From positions 1 through 64,000 of the forward strand of contig CAYYFK010000002.1 in NCBI GenBank assembly GCA_964471565.1: a DNA stretch of 64,000 nucleotides. Reading direction: 5' to 3'. Below, piece by piece: positions 15,371 through 23,961 of the stretch. Positions within the stretch are counted from its first letter, which is position 1. Every line of letters starts with the position of its first letter. The position numbers and the translations under genes are program-made. Source of the stretch: JABIBT01 sp964471565 (GTDB lineage Archaea > Nanobdellota > Nanobdellia > SCGC-AAA011-G17 > PNOQ01). Under the pieces are notes generated by a model. That model was not told the origin of the DNA. It did not search any database and worked only from the letters and a program-made list of their open reading frames with translations.

Positions 15371-17313
15371 AGAAAGATAGGATCATTGGTACATCCATTT
15401 CCTTGATCCCAATCAACTACACACTCCCAATTGACACAATTACAATGACTGCCTGAGTCACAATATGCCCCTCCAGAATATGTAATATCTGGATAAATCC
15501 CTTCAGCAAGTGGGTATTGTAGATAGGATCCGCATATTTCCCAGCACTCTATTTGACCAGTAGATAAATTTGCGAGATTGGGGTTAAGATAAGTATTTTC
15601 ACAACAAGCGTCGCTTGGATCGGAAGGATCTCCTCCAGTATCACAACATATTGTATCTTGGAAAGTTTGACTCAACGGATTGCTCTGATAATCTAGGAAT
15701 TCAGAGTAATCATTACAACCCAAAGGTATTTGGCAATCTTGATTATACTCACATATTTCCTTCCAACCCCCTAGATTTGGTTGCGGATCACATGAAGCGC
15801 AACAACCAGGTCCAGATTCTTCTAAGTTATATCCTGCAACATCTTTTAAGATTTCGAAATAAATTGGTCTTGAGGTAATAGATAAATTTATCCAAGCCCT
15901 CACAAGATAATCTTCTCCAAACCCCTCATTTTCTATTAAAATATATTCGGTGGGGGAACCTAAGCTAGAAACATAGTTCACCGGCGTAGATTCAGTAACA
16001 ACATCATCAGCAATGATACTTTCAGCATTGTTGTTGGTGAATGCAAAATAGTATTTCCCCTCATAATTAAATAGGAATGGGCTCTCGGCACTAAATTGTC
16101 CATATCCTCTAGTTGCCTGTATTGGCTCTTGTAAAACCCACCCCCTATCCAAATTATTTGAAGTTGCATATGCTACTACATTTTTATCAGAAGAATCATC
16201 AACTAGGGTACTCAAATACATTATCCAATTTCCATCTTCTTTTTTATAAACCATTGGATCTCTGCAGGCCCTCTTGCCTTGAGAGGTTTCAGCATCATCC
16301 CCCCAAAGGTTCCAAGATACATCACAATCTAAAATAAATCCTTGTTTTTCCCAATTATATGCATCAGTAGAGGTAGCTAACATTATTCTTTGAGCATAAC
16401 ATTGTCCGGCTCCAGGACAATCTTCCATTTTGACGCCAGTATAAAACATATAATAAGTCCCTCCCTCATAGACAACATGCGGGGCCCAGACAGATAAAGA
16501 ATCAAAATCCTCGGGATTGCTACTTACTTGAATAATCTCTGGATTGAGGTTCCAATTTACAAGATCTGTTGAAGTATAATGCAAAAACTCATTTTCAGCA
16601 AGAGGATCATAAGGTTTACAATAACTAGTTACACATTCACACCCCGGTTCAGCAGCACATTTAATTGACTTGATAGAGATAATATGGAAGTAACCATATT
16701 GGTCTTTAAAAAATGTAAAATCCTTCAATCCATATTCCGTAGATTGATCAGAATACAAAATACTATCCGAGTAATCAGAGTACTCACAATTAAACTCACA
16801 ACTTGGCCTTCCTTCTTCCCACACAAATTCACCAGGATCCGCCATTTCTTCACCACACTCCCTAACTGAAGAAGTAATAGCAGAAGCATATTCTACTGGA
16901 GTAACTTCCCCATCTAAATTTATACTCGGTATAATTTTAACAGAAGTAATATCTCCATTGGCACAATTCAATCCATCTAAATGAACCCAGCCTTGTTGAT
17001 AGGGGAGAATTACTTTATCTTTTGATAATATCTGTTGTCCACCCGTAAAATCAACAAGAATATCAATTTTCTCTATTATAACATTCCCATCATTTGCCAC
17101 AAATACACATAAATTACTGTTATCACAATCAAAACCATAACCATAACTATCCAACCCAACGACAGTATTAGCTACTTCAGTTTTTTGGCTCTCTTTATCT
17201 ATTTCTCCTTTAAGAAAATCAAAACCCCAATTATAAACAAGTATAGATGCAATTATAACAAACCCAACTATAAGGACAGTAGCAATTAAAGGACTAATAC
17301 CTCTCTTTTTCAT
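15367..17313 (-). CDS. Pilin-signal-anchored five-bladed beta-propeller (glycosidase-like) protein
   Basis: A 648-aa surface protein. The N terminus (KKRGISPLIATVLIV) is an archaeal type IV pilin-type class III signal with predicted cleavage after Gly5, and a pilin-like domain extends to about 150. Residues about 195-480 look like a GH43/GH32-type propeller: WAPHV (276-280), RDPMV (351-355), ESPFLF (410-415), and repeated FTFFKD/YYMFYTG-like blades. The C-terminal 150 residues are very Cys-rich. It may trim extracellular glycans. Catalytic carboxylates are not confirmed. It converges on the protease gene with a 4-nt overlap. Confidence 0.7.
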   Translation of the reverse strand: MKKRGISPLIATVLIVGFVIIASILVYNWGFDFLKGEIDKESQKTEVANTVVGLDSYGYGFDCDNSNLCVFVANDGNVIIEKIDILVDFTGGQQILSKDKVILPYQQGWVHLDGLNCANGDITSVKIIPSINLDGEVTPVEYASAITSSVRECGEEMADPGEFVWEEGRPSCEFNCEYSDYSDSILYSDQSTEYGLKDFTFFKDQYGYFHIISIKSIKCAAEPGCECVTSYCKPYDPLAENEFLHYTSTDLVNWNLNPEIIQVSSNPEDFDSLSVWAPHVVYEGGTYYMFYTGVKMEDCPGAGQCYAQRIMLATSTDAYNWEKQGFILDCDVSWNLWGDDAETSQGKRACRDPMVYKKEDGNWIMYLSTLVDDSSDKNVVAYATSNNLDRGWVLQEPIQATRGYGQFSAESPFLFNYEGKYYFAFTNNNAESIIADDVVTESTPVNYVSSLGSPTEYILIENEGFGEDYLVRAWINLSITSRPIYFEILKDVAGYNLEESGPGCCASCDPQPNLGGWKEICEYNQDCQIPLGCNDYSEFLDYQSNPLSQTFQDTICCDTGGDPSDPSDACCENTYLNPNLANLSTGQIECWEICGSYLQYPLAEGIYPDITYSGGAYCDSGSHCNCVNWECVVDWDQGNGCTNDPIFL

Positions 17314-17387
17314 GCCTTAAAAATGAAATTTTAGGTTTATATAAATTTCTATAACCTTTATAAATATATTTTATTCACTAAATTAAA

Positions 17388-18131
17388 ATGTTAATAGATG
17401 TACACTGTCATTTGGATTACAAAGATTTTGATAAAGATAGAGAAGAAGTAATTGAGAGAGCCAAAAATAATAATGTAAAAGTTATAATTTCTAATGGAAC
17501 AGACTTAGAAAGCAACAAAAAAGTTCTAGAATTATCAAAAAAATATGAAATAATTAAACCAGCTTTTGGACTATATCCAGTAGAAGCAGAATCTATGTCA
17601 GAAAAAGAAATAGATAAATCTTTAGATTTCATTAAAAATAATAATCCTGTAGCCATCGGAGAAGTTGGTTTAGATTTACACAACGGAAAAGATATAGAAA
17701 AACAAAAACAGGTCCTAAGAAGATTAATAGAATTATCAAGAGAATTAGACATACCAATAATAATTCATTCAAGGAAAGCAGAAGAAGAAGTAATAGAACT
17801 TCTAAAAGAAACTAAACCAAATAAAGTAATTTTACACTGTTTTTGCGGAAATAAAGAATTAACAGAAGAAGCAGAGAAACTAGGATATTTGTTTTCAATC
17901 CCCACATCAATAACCAGAACTAAGACATTCAAGAAATTAGCAAAGAGAATACAGCTAAAATCCATATTAACAGAAACAGATGCACCATTTCTAAGTCCAT
18001 ACGAAGGAAAAAGAAACGAACCTTCTTTCATAAAGGAAACGATAAAGAAAATATCTGAAATAAAAGGAATAACAGAAGAAGAATTAGAAAAAATAATTTT
18101 CATGAATTATCAAAATTTATTCAAAAAATGA
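17388..18131 (+). CDS. tatD: TatD-family metal-dependent hydrolase
   Basis: A 247-aa TIM-barrel hydrolase with the N-terminal metal motif DVHCHLD (H6, H8), GEVGLD (Glu ligand), IIHSRKA, ILHCFCG and the late aspartate ETDAPFL. TatD proteins are 3'-5' DNases/RNases. It has a TATA box at about 17355-17366 and overlaps taw1 by 4 nt (ATGA), suggesting coupling. Confidence 0.93.
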   Translation: MLIDVHCHLDYKDFDKDREEVIERAKNNNVKVIISNGTDLESNKKVLELSKKYEIIKPAFGLYPVEAESMSEKEIDKSLDFIKNNNPVAIGEVGLDLHNGKDIEKQKQVLRRLIELSRELDIPIIIHSRKAEEEVIELLKETKPNKVILHCFCGNKELTEEAEKLGYLFSIPTSITRTKTFKKLAKRIQLKSILTETDAPFLSPYEGKRNEPSFIKETIKKISEIKGITEEELEKIIFMNYQNLFKK

Positions 18132-19060
18132 ATGCAGGAAAAAAACAACTAATAAAACAAGGATATAGATTTACGGGAGAGCATAGTTCTGTAAAAATAT
18201 GTGAATGGACAAAAAGAGCTCTAAAAAAAGAAGGAGTTTGCTATAAACAAAAATTCTATGGAATCAACACAAGTCAATGTGTACAAATGACTCCAACAAT
18301 GGTTTGTCCAAATAGATGTCAATTTTGTTGGCGTTCTTTAGATTTATACACTGCAGAAGAAATGAAAGAGATTGACAACCCAAAAGAAATAATAAAAAAA
18401 TCAGTAGAGCAACAAAAATTATTATTGGAGGGATTTGGAGGAAATAAAAATATCGATAAAGAATTATTAAACAAAGCATTAGATCCAAAACACTTCGCAA
18501 TTTCTTTAACAGGAGAACCTACAATATACCCAAAACTAAATGAATTAATAGCAGAATTACACAAACAAAAATTCACCTCTTTCCTAGTAACAAATGGAAT
18601 GTTTCCAGAGGCCTTAGAAAAGCTAGAAGAATTACCAACCCAACTATACTTATCTTTAGACGCACCAACAAAAGAACTATATAAAAAAATAGATAATCCA
18701 ATGTTGAAAGATTACTGGGAAAGATTCAATAGATCTCTAGAGTTTTTATCAAAAGCAAAAACAAGAACAGTGATTAGGATAACAGCAGTAAAAGAATTAA
18801 ATATGCTCAATGAAGAAGATTATGCTAAACTAATAAATAAATCAAATCCAATGTTTGTAGAAATTAAATCGTATTCTTGGGTAGGGGAATCAAGAGAAAG
18901 ATTAACAGAGGAGAACGTTCCTTCTTATGAAGATTGTTTAAGCTTTGCAAAAAAAATAGCAAAACAAATAAATTATAAAATAATAGATGAACATAGAGAA
19001 TCAAAAGCAATTTTATTAGCAAAAGAAGATTTTCCAGAAAGGATTTTAAATTTTAATTAA
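18128..19060 (+). CDS. taw1: tRNA 4-demethylwyosine synthase (Taw1/TYW1)
   Basis: A 310-aa radical SAM enzyme that makes 4-demethylwyosine from m1G37 of tRNA-Phe using pyruvate. The radical SAM cluster is C60-x3-C64-x2-C67 (CPNRCQFCW). A second cluster is expected at C25, C38 and C51. It also has SLTGEPT. Length matches archaeal Taw1. Its 3' end overlaps the convergent phosphoesterase gene by 15 nt. Confidence 0.94.
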   Translation: MNAGKKQLIKQGYRFTGEHSSVKICEWTKRALKKEGVCYKQKFYGINTSQCVQMTPTMVCPNRCQFCWRSLDLYTAEEMKEIDNPKEIIKKSVEQQKLLLEGFGGNKNIDKELLNKALDPKHFAISLTGEPTIYPKLNELIAELHKQKFTSFLVTNGMFPEALEKLEELPTQLYLSLDAPTKELYKKIDNPMLKDYWERFNRSLEFLSKAKTRTVIRITAVKELNMLNEEDYAKLINKSNPMFVEIKSYSWVGESRERLTEENVPSYEDCLSFAKKIAKQINYKIIDEHRESKAILLAKEDFPERILNFN

Positions 19061-19642
19061 TTTTCCTAGTGGTCCAGGATTAATCAAAATAGTTTTTCCA
19101 ATTTTATCCATCTCTCCAAAGTTTTCATGTAGATGTCCAGATAAAGCCAACATTGGTTTATTTTTTTCAATAAATTTTCTGTAAGACTTATTACCAACAT
19201 GATCAAAATATTCTAGATTATCTAGTTTATTTCCATATGGGGGCTGATGTGTAATCAAAACAACTTTTTTACCTTTTATTCTTTTTTCAACCGATTTAGA
19301 AACTTTTTCAAATTCTTTATTTTCACTACTGAATCCATCTCCACCATAACCAAAGAAAACATAATCATTAATTTCAAAAATACCTCTATGTAAATAAATA
19401 ATATTCTCAAATTTATCACATATCTTTTTCATATCTCCTGCTTCTTCATGGTTTCCAGGTATAACTAAGAAGGGAATTTTGATTTTATTCAATTTTTCTA
19501 AGATTTCCCGCAGATTCTTTTCAAAAATAGTTAAATCTCCAGGACAAATTATTAAATCTGGTTTTTTTGATCTAGCCAGTTTAGTGACCTCTCTGATGAT
19601 TTGTTCATTTCCATGTGGATCTGTAAAAGCTAAAAGTTTCAT
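19046..19642 (-). CDS. Calcineurin-like metallophosphoesterase
   Basis: A 198-aa phosphoesterase of the small YfcE/MJ0936 type. Metal-binding motifs are FTDPHGN (6-12), PGDLT, PGNHEE, ITHQPP and SGHLHEN. These enzymes cleave phosphodiesters with Mn or Ni. The ATG at 19642 is preferred because the longer frame adds an N terminus unlike the family. The substrate is unknown. Confidence 0.88.
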   Translation of the reverse strand: MKLLAFTDPHGNEQIIREVTKLARSKKPDLIICPGDLTIFEKNLREILEKLNKIKIPFLVIPGNHEEAGDMKKICDKFENIIYLHRGIFEINDYVFFGYGGDGFSSENKEFEKVSKSVEKRIKGKKVVLITHQPPYGNKLDNLEYFDHVGNKSYRKFIEKNKPMLALSGHLHENFGEMDKIGKTILINPGPLGKLIKI

Positions 19643-19673
19643 AAAAAAACAAAGAAAGAAATGGTTTAAAAAG

Positions 19674-19775
19674 TTATGTTTCGGCAAGATATCCTTGAAA
19701 ATAGGCACTATCGTACTCATCCATAGCACCAATCTCAATAAGCTCTTCTTGGTCCTCTAAAACGTAAGGATTCAT
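19674..19775 (-). CDS. 33-aa acidic microprotein, second gene of a micro-cassette
   Basis: A short frame starting at ATG 19775-19773 and ending TAA at 19676-19674. It is acidic and Tyr-rich (MDEYDSAYFQGYLAET at the C terminus). A very strong Shine-Dalgarno, GAGGGGGTGAT (within 19779-19790), precedes it. It overlaps the stop of the upstream 42-aa gene by ATGA. No family recognised. The strong ribosome site and coupling argue that it is translated. Confidence 0.5.
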   Translation of the reverse strand: MNPYVLEDQEELIEIGAMDEYDSAYFQGYLAET

Positions 19776-19900
19776 ACTATCACCCCCTCTTGTTTAAAAA
19801 ATCGTATAAAGTCATCATTAACAGAAGTCCAGAATTGTGCCTCGGAATCTATTTTTTTAAATTCCTCCCAATTTACATATTTTGTTGGTCTTATAAGCAT
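19772..19900 (-). CDS. 42-aa microprotein, first gene of a micro-cassette
   Basis: A small frame starting at ATG 19900. It has a GAGGTGAT ribosome site (19904-19911), a TATA box at 19935-19942, and a conserved 24-bp element further upstream. The product (starting MLIRPTKYVNWEEF) is mixed-charge and aromatic, with no signal or membrane segment. The longer in-frame start lies upstream of the TATA-defined transcript. The pair resembles a toxin-antitoxin or regulatory micro-operon in size, but no family match is claimed. Confidence 0.5.
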   Translation of the reverse strand: MLIRPTKYVNWEEFKKIDSEAQFWTSVNDDFIRFFKQEGVIV

Positions 19901-19934
19901 TTTATCACCTCTAACCAACTTATGGAACAATCTA

Positions 19935-19942
19935 TTTATATA
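19935..19942 (-). promoter_or_regulatory. TATA box of the micro-cassette
   Basis: TATATAAA on the minus strand, about 38 nt before the 42-aa gene ATG. The leader is about 13 nt and contains the Shine-Dalgarno. Confidence 0.55.
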
Positions 19943-19948
19943 TCCTAT

Positions 19949-19972
19949 CCGCGTGCGTGGCAAGCTGGCAAG
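19949..19972 (-). promoter_or_regulatory. 24-bp upstream promoter element, copy 1
   Basis: A GC-rich element containing GCTTGCCACGCACGCGG on the minus strand. It lies 6 nt upstream of the TATA box of the micro-cassette. It matches 22 of 24 bases with 38947-38970, at the same spacing from that TATA box. It contains a tandem CTTGCCA repeat. It is a likely binding site for a shared regulator. Confidence 0.6.
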
Positions 19973-20000
19973 GAGAATTGTTACTTTAGAATTAAAACCA

Positions 20001-21407
20001 CTATTCTTTCAATTTCCATTTACCCTGGATTATAGGAATCATTTGAACAAGTCCACCTTTGTACAAGACAGCATTTGCAGCCATCCATGAAGAAACATCG
20101 CCTTTATTATAGTCTAAAACTAATTCAGTACTTGTTCCAACAATAAAAGTATTTCTCTGTATTTCCGGGGTATGGCTATGCCCAGTAATACTTTTACCAT
20201 GGGCATTTTCTCTACTTCTAATACTTCCTCTAGATCCAGAAATTCCTTTGTGTCCATGACTACCCAACTGCCAACCCCACCTTTTATAATCTGTATCTAT
20301 TTTCAAAAAATTAACATTGGAAGGAATATCTCCCATCATTCTCAAGCCAACCTCAACCGGATCTTCTCCATCAATCATAGCTAGACCCAAATTCATTGCT
20401 ATTTTCGTGTTCCAAGGCTCCTTAGTAAAATCTCCACTCTCTAGATATCTATCCAAAAAGAAATGGTGGTTACAAGCAACAAGATTTACCTCCCTCTTCC
20501 CCATAAGTCTAGAAATCGTGCAAAGTTCATCATAAGCATTTGATAATTCCTCTTCAAGACTTAGTCTCCCCTTTTCCCAATTTTGGGCCCTACTCATTAA
20601 ATTTTCTCTTTCATGGGGATTTACACTGTGTCCATTCAAAAAATCGTGCAAAAATAATCTATCTGGTTTGAAGAAATCTATCATTTCATAGTTGGCTTTC
20701 ATAGTTTCTGGATCATCATCTCCAACATGTATGTCTCCTAAAACAAGGGCCTCAACTCCTGCCCATGCAGGTTTTCTTCCCTTATCATATTTGAGACCCA
20801 TATCTATGAATTTTCCATTCTGCTGAGCCCTTATATGTCTAGCATTATAAAAAGTATAATCAATAATCTCTACGACAACTGCCCCATACATATGGTCTCT
20901 TCTTGCAGCATCCCCCCTATGGTTACTAGGGTGGTAATTTGGATGTGTAATTACTCCGGTTGTCATCAAGAGTTTTGGTAAGTTAGCATTGCTAGCAGGA
21001 ACCGCCTTCAATCTTTGTTTAGTATGTGGAAAAACTTTAGTACAATCTGTTTGAACAAACCTTTGCCTTCCTGAAGCAGGATCAACATTTTGAGGAGGAA
21101 CCATCATATCGGACAACTCAATCCCCTCATTTAGTTTTTTAGTAAATCTATCATAAACATCGCTTCTTCCTCCAAAAAAAGGATGCATTGTTTCTTCGCT
21201 ATTATCCATTCCAGGCATTCTTAGAATTATCATTTCCGCGCCTCTATCAGAACAGTATCTCTCTAAACCCCTTATTAATTCTTTATTCGGTGCCCCTCTA
21301 GAACTATCTCCTCTATATCTTTTAGCATGCTTTTCTGATTGAATGGCTTGAGCGGAAGTAATAACATAAATTCCCGATTTTGTTTCAGAAGAATTATTTT
21401 CGGCCAT
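20001..21407 (-). CDS. Phage T5 A1-like metallophosphatase/nuclease
   Basis: A 468-aa calcineurin-fold protein. Metal-binding motifs are GDIHVGD (224-230), HDFLNGH (254-260), CNHHFFLDR (312-320), SHGHKGISGS (about 388-398) and GHSHTPEI (about 413). An N-terminal domain (1-215) includes TTGVITHPNY and RRDHMYGAVVVE. This order of motifs is what I recall of the phage T5 A1 pre-early protein family, linked to host DNA degradation and DNA transfer. Its presence in an archaeal chromosome suggests viral ancestry. Family assignment is from memory; the activity is inferred. Confidence 0.65.
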   Translation of the reverse strand: MAENNSSETKSGIYVITSAQAIQSEKHAKRYRGDSSRGAPNKELIRGLERYCSDRGAEMIILRMPGMDNSEETMHPFFGGRSDVYDRFTKKLNEGIELSDMMVPPQNVDPASGRQRFVQTDCTKVFPHTKQRLKAVPASNANLPKLLMTTGVITHPNYHPSNHRGDAARRDHMYGAVVVEIIDYTFYNARHIRAQQNGKFIDMGLKYDKGRKPAWAGVEALVLGDIHVGDDDPETMKANYEMIDFFKPDRLFLHDFLNGHSVNPHERENLMSRAQNWEKGRLSLEEELSNAYDELCTISRLMGKREVNLVACNHHFFLDRYLESGDFTKEPWNTKIAMNLGLAMIDGEDPVEVGLRMMGDIPSNVNFLKIDTDYKRWGWQLGSHGHKGISGSRGSIRSRENAHGKSITGHSHTPEIQRNTFIVGTSTELVLDYNKGDVSSWMAANAVLYKGGLVQMIPIIQGKWKLKE

Positions 21408-21460
21408 AAAAAAGATAGTTGTTTTTATTTTTTAAATAAATATGTAGTTCAAAATATATT

Positions 21461-22048
21461 TTAACTATACTTTTCTTTCAAACCAGAAAACCAATTCTCC
21501 AAAGTATTTGCTTTATCTTTCTCTATTCTCTCGCCAATAACCAAGCTTAAGGAATAAGGTTCTTTATTTTCAAGACTAGGAAAATCAAGATAAGTATCTT
21601 TTTGCCATCTTTTAAATATTTTATGTTTTAGAAAGTGAATTTCACCACGAACAATAGTATTATTGGATAATAATTTCTCCAAAAGTCCGATTTCCTTAGC
21701 ATATAAAAATCCTCCCTTAAATAAATTTAAATCAATCATATGGGGCCTGCCTCCTTCCACAGCTAGATTAGCAATTTCATTGCCAACATTCTCTCTTAAG
21801 TTATAATGAGTATTCATGCATTTATTGAAAGAACTATAATTGAGACTAACTTCCAGAAAAGGAGTAATTTCCCTTTCAACAAAACTATTTATGTAATCGG
21901 GATCTCTAGATTTTTCTCTATCTGGAAAATCAACACCATTGGCTTTAAATATAATCTCTCCACCAAAAACACTTAGTGGTAAAGTCCTTATCATCTCTTG
22001 GTATAATTTCTGAACTTCTTCCTCAGCAGTAATTATTAAATTATCCAT
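21461..22048 (-). CDS. Hypothetical protein, 195 aa
   Basis: No family recognised. The predicted mixed alpha/beta fold has no signal or membrane segment. The ATG at 22048 is preferred over an upstream one 7 codons earlier because a TATA-like TTTAAATATTT lies about 25 nt before it. Notable segments are FGGEIIFKANGVDFPDREKS and GGRPHMIDLNLFKGG. It lies between the A1-like gene and orc1 on the same strand. Confidence 0.55.
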   Translation of the reverse strand: MDNLIITAEEEVQKLYQEMIRTLPLSVFGGEIIFKANGVDFPDREKSRDPDYINSFVEREITPFLEVSLNYSSFNKCMNTHYNLRENVGNEIANLAVEGGRPHMIDLNLFKGGFLYAKEIGLLEKLLSNNTIVRGEIHFLKHKIFKRWQKDTYLDFPSLENKEPYSLSLVIGERIEKDKANTLENWFSGLKEKYS

Positions 22049-22083
22049 AAAAACAAGTAAGGGGGTCAAATATTTAAATCTTA

Positions 22084-23127
22084 TTAAAACTCACTCAACT
22101 TCTTATTATAATTAACAACTTTAGATTTTTCTCTCATTTCACCCAAAGAAATCATTTTATTTTTATCTAACTCTTCTAATTTCCTATGAAATGTCCTATA
22201 TGAAACTTCTCCAGAATACAAGTCAAATAATTCCTTAACAGTCATTCCAGAATTTTCCTTAATTAAATCTAAAATTTTCCTTTCTTCATCTCCAAAATCT
22301 TCAACTTTTTTTATTTTGAAGTTATCCATCTTTTCAATTGCTTTTTCACAATGCTCGATCAAAATTTTTCTAGAGGCTTTCATCTCAGCAATATTTCCAC
22401 TTTCCCTCAACAAGAAAATCCCAGTACGAACATCCCCATTATCAAATGCTTTACTAGAAACTAACTCCAAAACCTCTTTTTCAACAGAATCAGGAACAAA
22501 AGCATAACTTGCCCTATTTTTCAAAATATCCAAGGTTTCTTCATAATTATAAGGTTTAAACTCTAAAACATCAGAATTTAACCTAGATTTTATTCTGCTA
22601 TCCAGATTAACTATCCAATCATGATCATTAGCAATCATCAAAATACACTTTTTATAAAAATCTTCAGAAAAGTTATACAAAATATCTAAATCTTTTACTC
22701 TATCTACTTCATCTAAAACTACAACAACAGATTTTTTGTTAATAATCTCAGAAACAACTTTCATTAGCTCATCTGTTCTTTTATTATGTACCCATTTGTA
22801 ATTTAGCTGTTCACAGATATCTATTAAGATTTTATAGCTAGTATCTTTTTTCCAGCAATTTACATAAACAGTAAGAATATCTTCAGTTTTTTCTTCTAAT
22901 TCTCTTAAAACATGTTTTATCGCTACAGTTTTACCAATTCCAGGAGCTCCAAAAATAAATAAATTCCTTCCAGACTTTTTTTGGAATAATGGTTTTATTA
23001 CATCTGCAATATAATGCTGCTGATTTTCTCTGTGAGGTATCTCTTTAGGCACATAATCGTAATCTAGAGCTTGCTCATTAATAAAAAGCGATTCATCATT
23101 ATGTAGAATATCATCAAATAATCCCAT
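22084..23127 (-). CDS. orc1: Orc1/Cdc6-type replication initiator
   Basis: A 347-aa AAA+ protein that marks the archaeal origin and loads MCM. Walker A is GAPGIGKT (60-67), Walker B VVVVLDEVD (134-142), a sensor-2 region GDVRTGIFLL follows near 230, and a C-terminal winged helix (about 280-347) contains MTVKELFDLYSGEVSYRTFHR's core helices. Origins often lie beside this gene; no clear ORB repeat was seen in either flank. It has its own TATA-like box at about 23150. Confidence 0.93.
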   Translation of the reverse strand: MGLFDDILHNDESLFINEQALDYDYVPKEIPHRENQQHYIADVIKPLFQKKSGRNLFIFGAPGIGKTVAIKHVLRELEEKTEDILTVYVNCWKKDTSYKILIDICEQLNYKWVHNKRTDELMKVVSEIINKKSVVVVLDEVDRVKDLDILYNFSEDFYKKCILMIANDHDWIVNLDSRIKSRLNSDVLEFKPYNYEETLDILKNRASYAFVPDSVEKEVLELVSSKAFDNGDVRTGIFLLRESGNIAEMKASRKILIEHCEKAIEKMDNFKIKKVEDFGDEERKILDLIKENSGMTVKELFDLYSGEVSYRTFHRKLEELDKNKMISLGEMREKSKVVNYNKKLSEF

Positions 23128-23162
23128 AGAAAAAAGAAGAAGTAAAGAAGATATAAAGCTTA

Positions 23163-23516
23163 CTAAATTTCCTTCACACCATCCATGGTTGAAACCATCA
23201 ACCTAAAACCTACACCAAGTTTCATCAAAGCAGAAACCAAAGCCATATGTTCCTTGCCAGCTCCAGAAATAAAATTCACCCCAACTTCTCCAGAGACCAT
23301 ATCTTTTAGTTTTTCTTCCATTTCTTTGGCCAATTCTTCAACTTTGGAATTAAAATTCAGAACAACTAACTCAGTTTTATCATTTACCTTGAAAGTATCT
23401 TTTCCAAAATCATTAGTTAATAAATAAATTTTATCCCACTCTTCACCATTAATCAAACCATTAACATGCCCCCAAGTTCCCTTTCCAGTTGATAATACTG
23501 CTATTAAATCTGCCAT
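23163..23516 (-). CDS. CARF-like single-domain Rossmann protein
   Basis: A 117-aa protein with an N-terminal strand-loop-helix IAVLSTGKGTWGHV, a second strand KIYLLTND, and a C-terminal SGAGKEHMALVSALMKLG motif (about 84-102). This arrangement resembles the CARF ligand-binding fold of CRISPR-associated sensors, which bind cyclic oligoadenylates. There is no effector domain and no CRISPR locus in the window. The CARF call is an inference; a general nucleotide-binding Rossmann protein is the alternative. Confidence 0.5.
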   Translation of the reverse strand: MADLIAVLSTGKGTWGHVNGLINGEEWDKIYLLTNDFGKDTFKVNDKTELVVLNFNSKVEELAKEMEEKLKDMVSGEVGVNFISGAGKEHMALVSALMKLGVGFRLMVSTMDGVKEI

Positions 23517-23552
23517 TTTAACTAAACAAATAATTAAACAATATATAAAGAT

Positions 23553-23882
23553 TTAGCTTTTCTTTGGTATAAGAATTTCTACTAATCCATCCAAGTGGGA
23601 AATTACAATTTTTTTTCGGTCTATTCCAGGTGGGAGCTCATAAGTAAAAAAACTTTTCTTCCCTTCCCCATTTTTAGCAACTACTTCAATATATCCCTTT
23701 CTAACTTTGCTAAACATTTCCTCATTAGAAAACTCGGGAAAATAAACCCCCAAACTAATAACGCCACTATTTTCAAATCCATCATGATTGGCAAGCTCAT
23801 AACCTCTCATTTCTCGCATAAAACTATCATAAACTCTACGTTCGGTTCCAGCCATATCCAATTCTTTCTTACTATGTGCCAT
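23553..23882 (-). CDS. Hsp20-like (alpha-crystallin fold) protein
   Basis: A 109-aa protein. Its C-terminal half has the alpha-crystallin pattern: YIEVVAKNGEGKKSFFTYELP, then DRKKIVISHLDGLVEILIPK. The N-terminal 35 residues are charged and helical. It lacks a clear C-terminal IXI motif, so oligomerisation may differ from classic small heat-shock chaperones. It faces the divergent wHTH gene. Confidence 0.7.
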   Translation of the reverse strand: MAHSKKELDMAGTERRVYDSFMREMRGYELANHDGFENSGVISLGVYFPEFSNEEMFSKVRKGYIEVVAKNGEGKKSFFTYELPPGIDRKKIVISHLDGLVEILIPKKS

Positions 23883-23961
23883 AAAAGAAGATAAGCAATT
23901 TTAATTTATAAACCTTTCACAAATCCAAAACTATTTAAATAATTATCAATATTTCTTAGAT

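Noticed and set aside
23128..23162. Replication origin (ORB repeats) beside orc1
   Set aside because: No GC-rich ORB-like repeats or extended AT duplex element seen in either flank of the gene.
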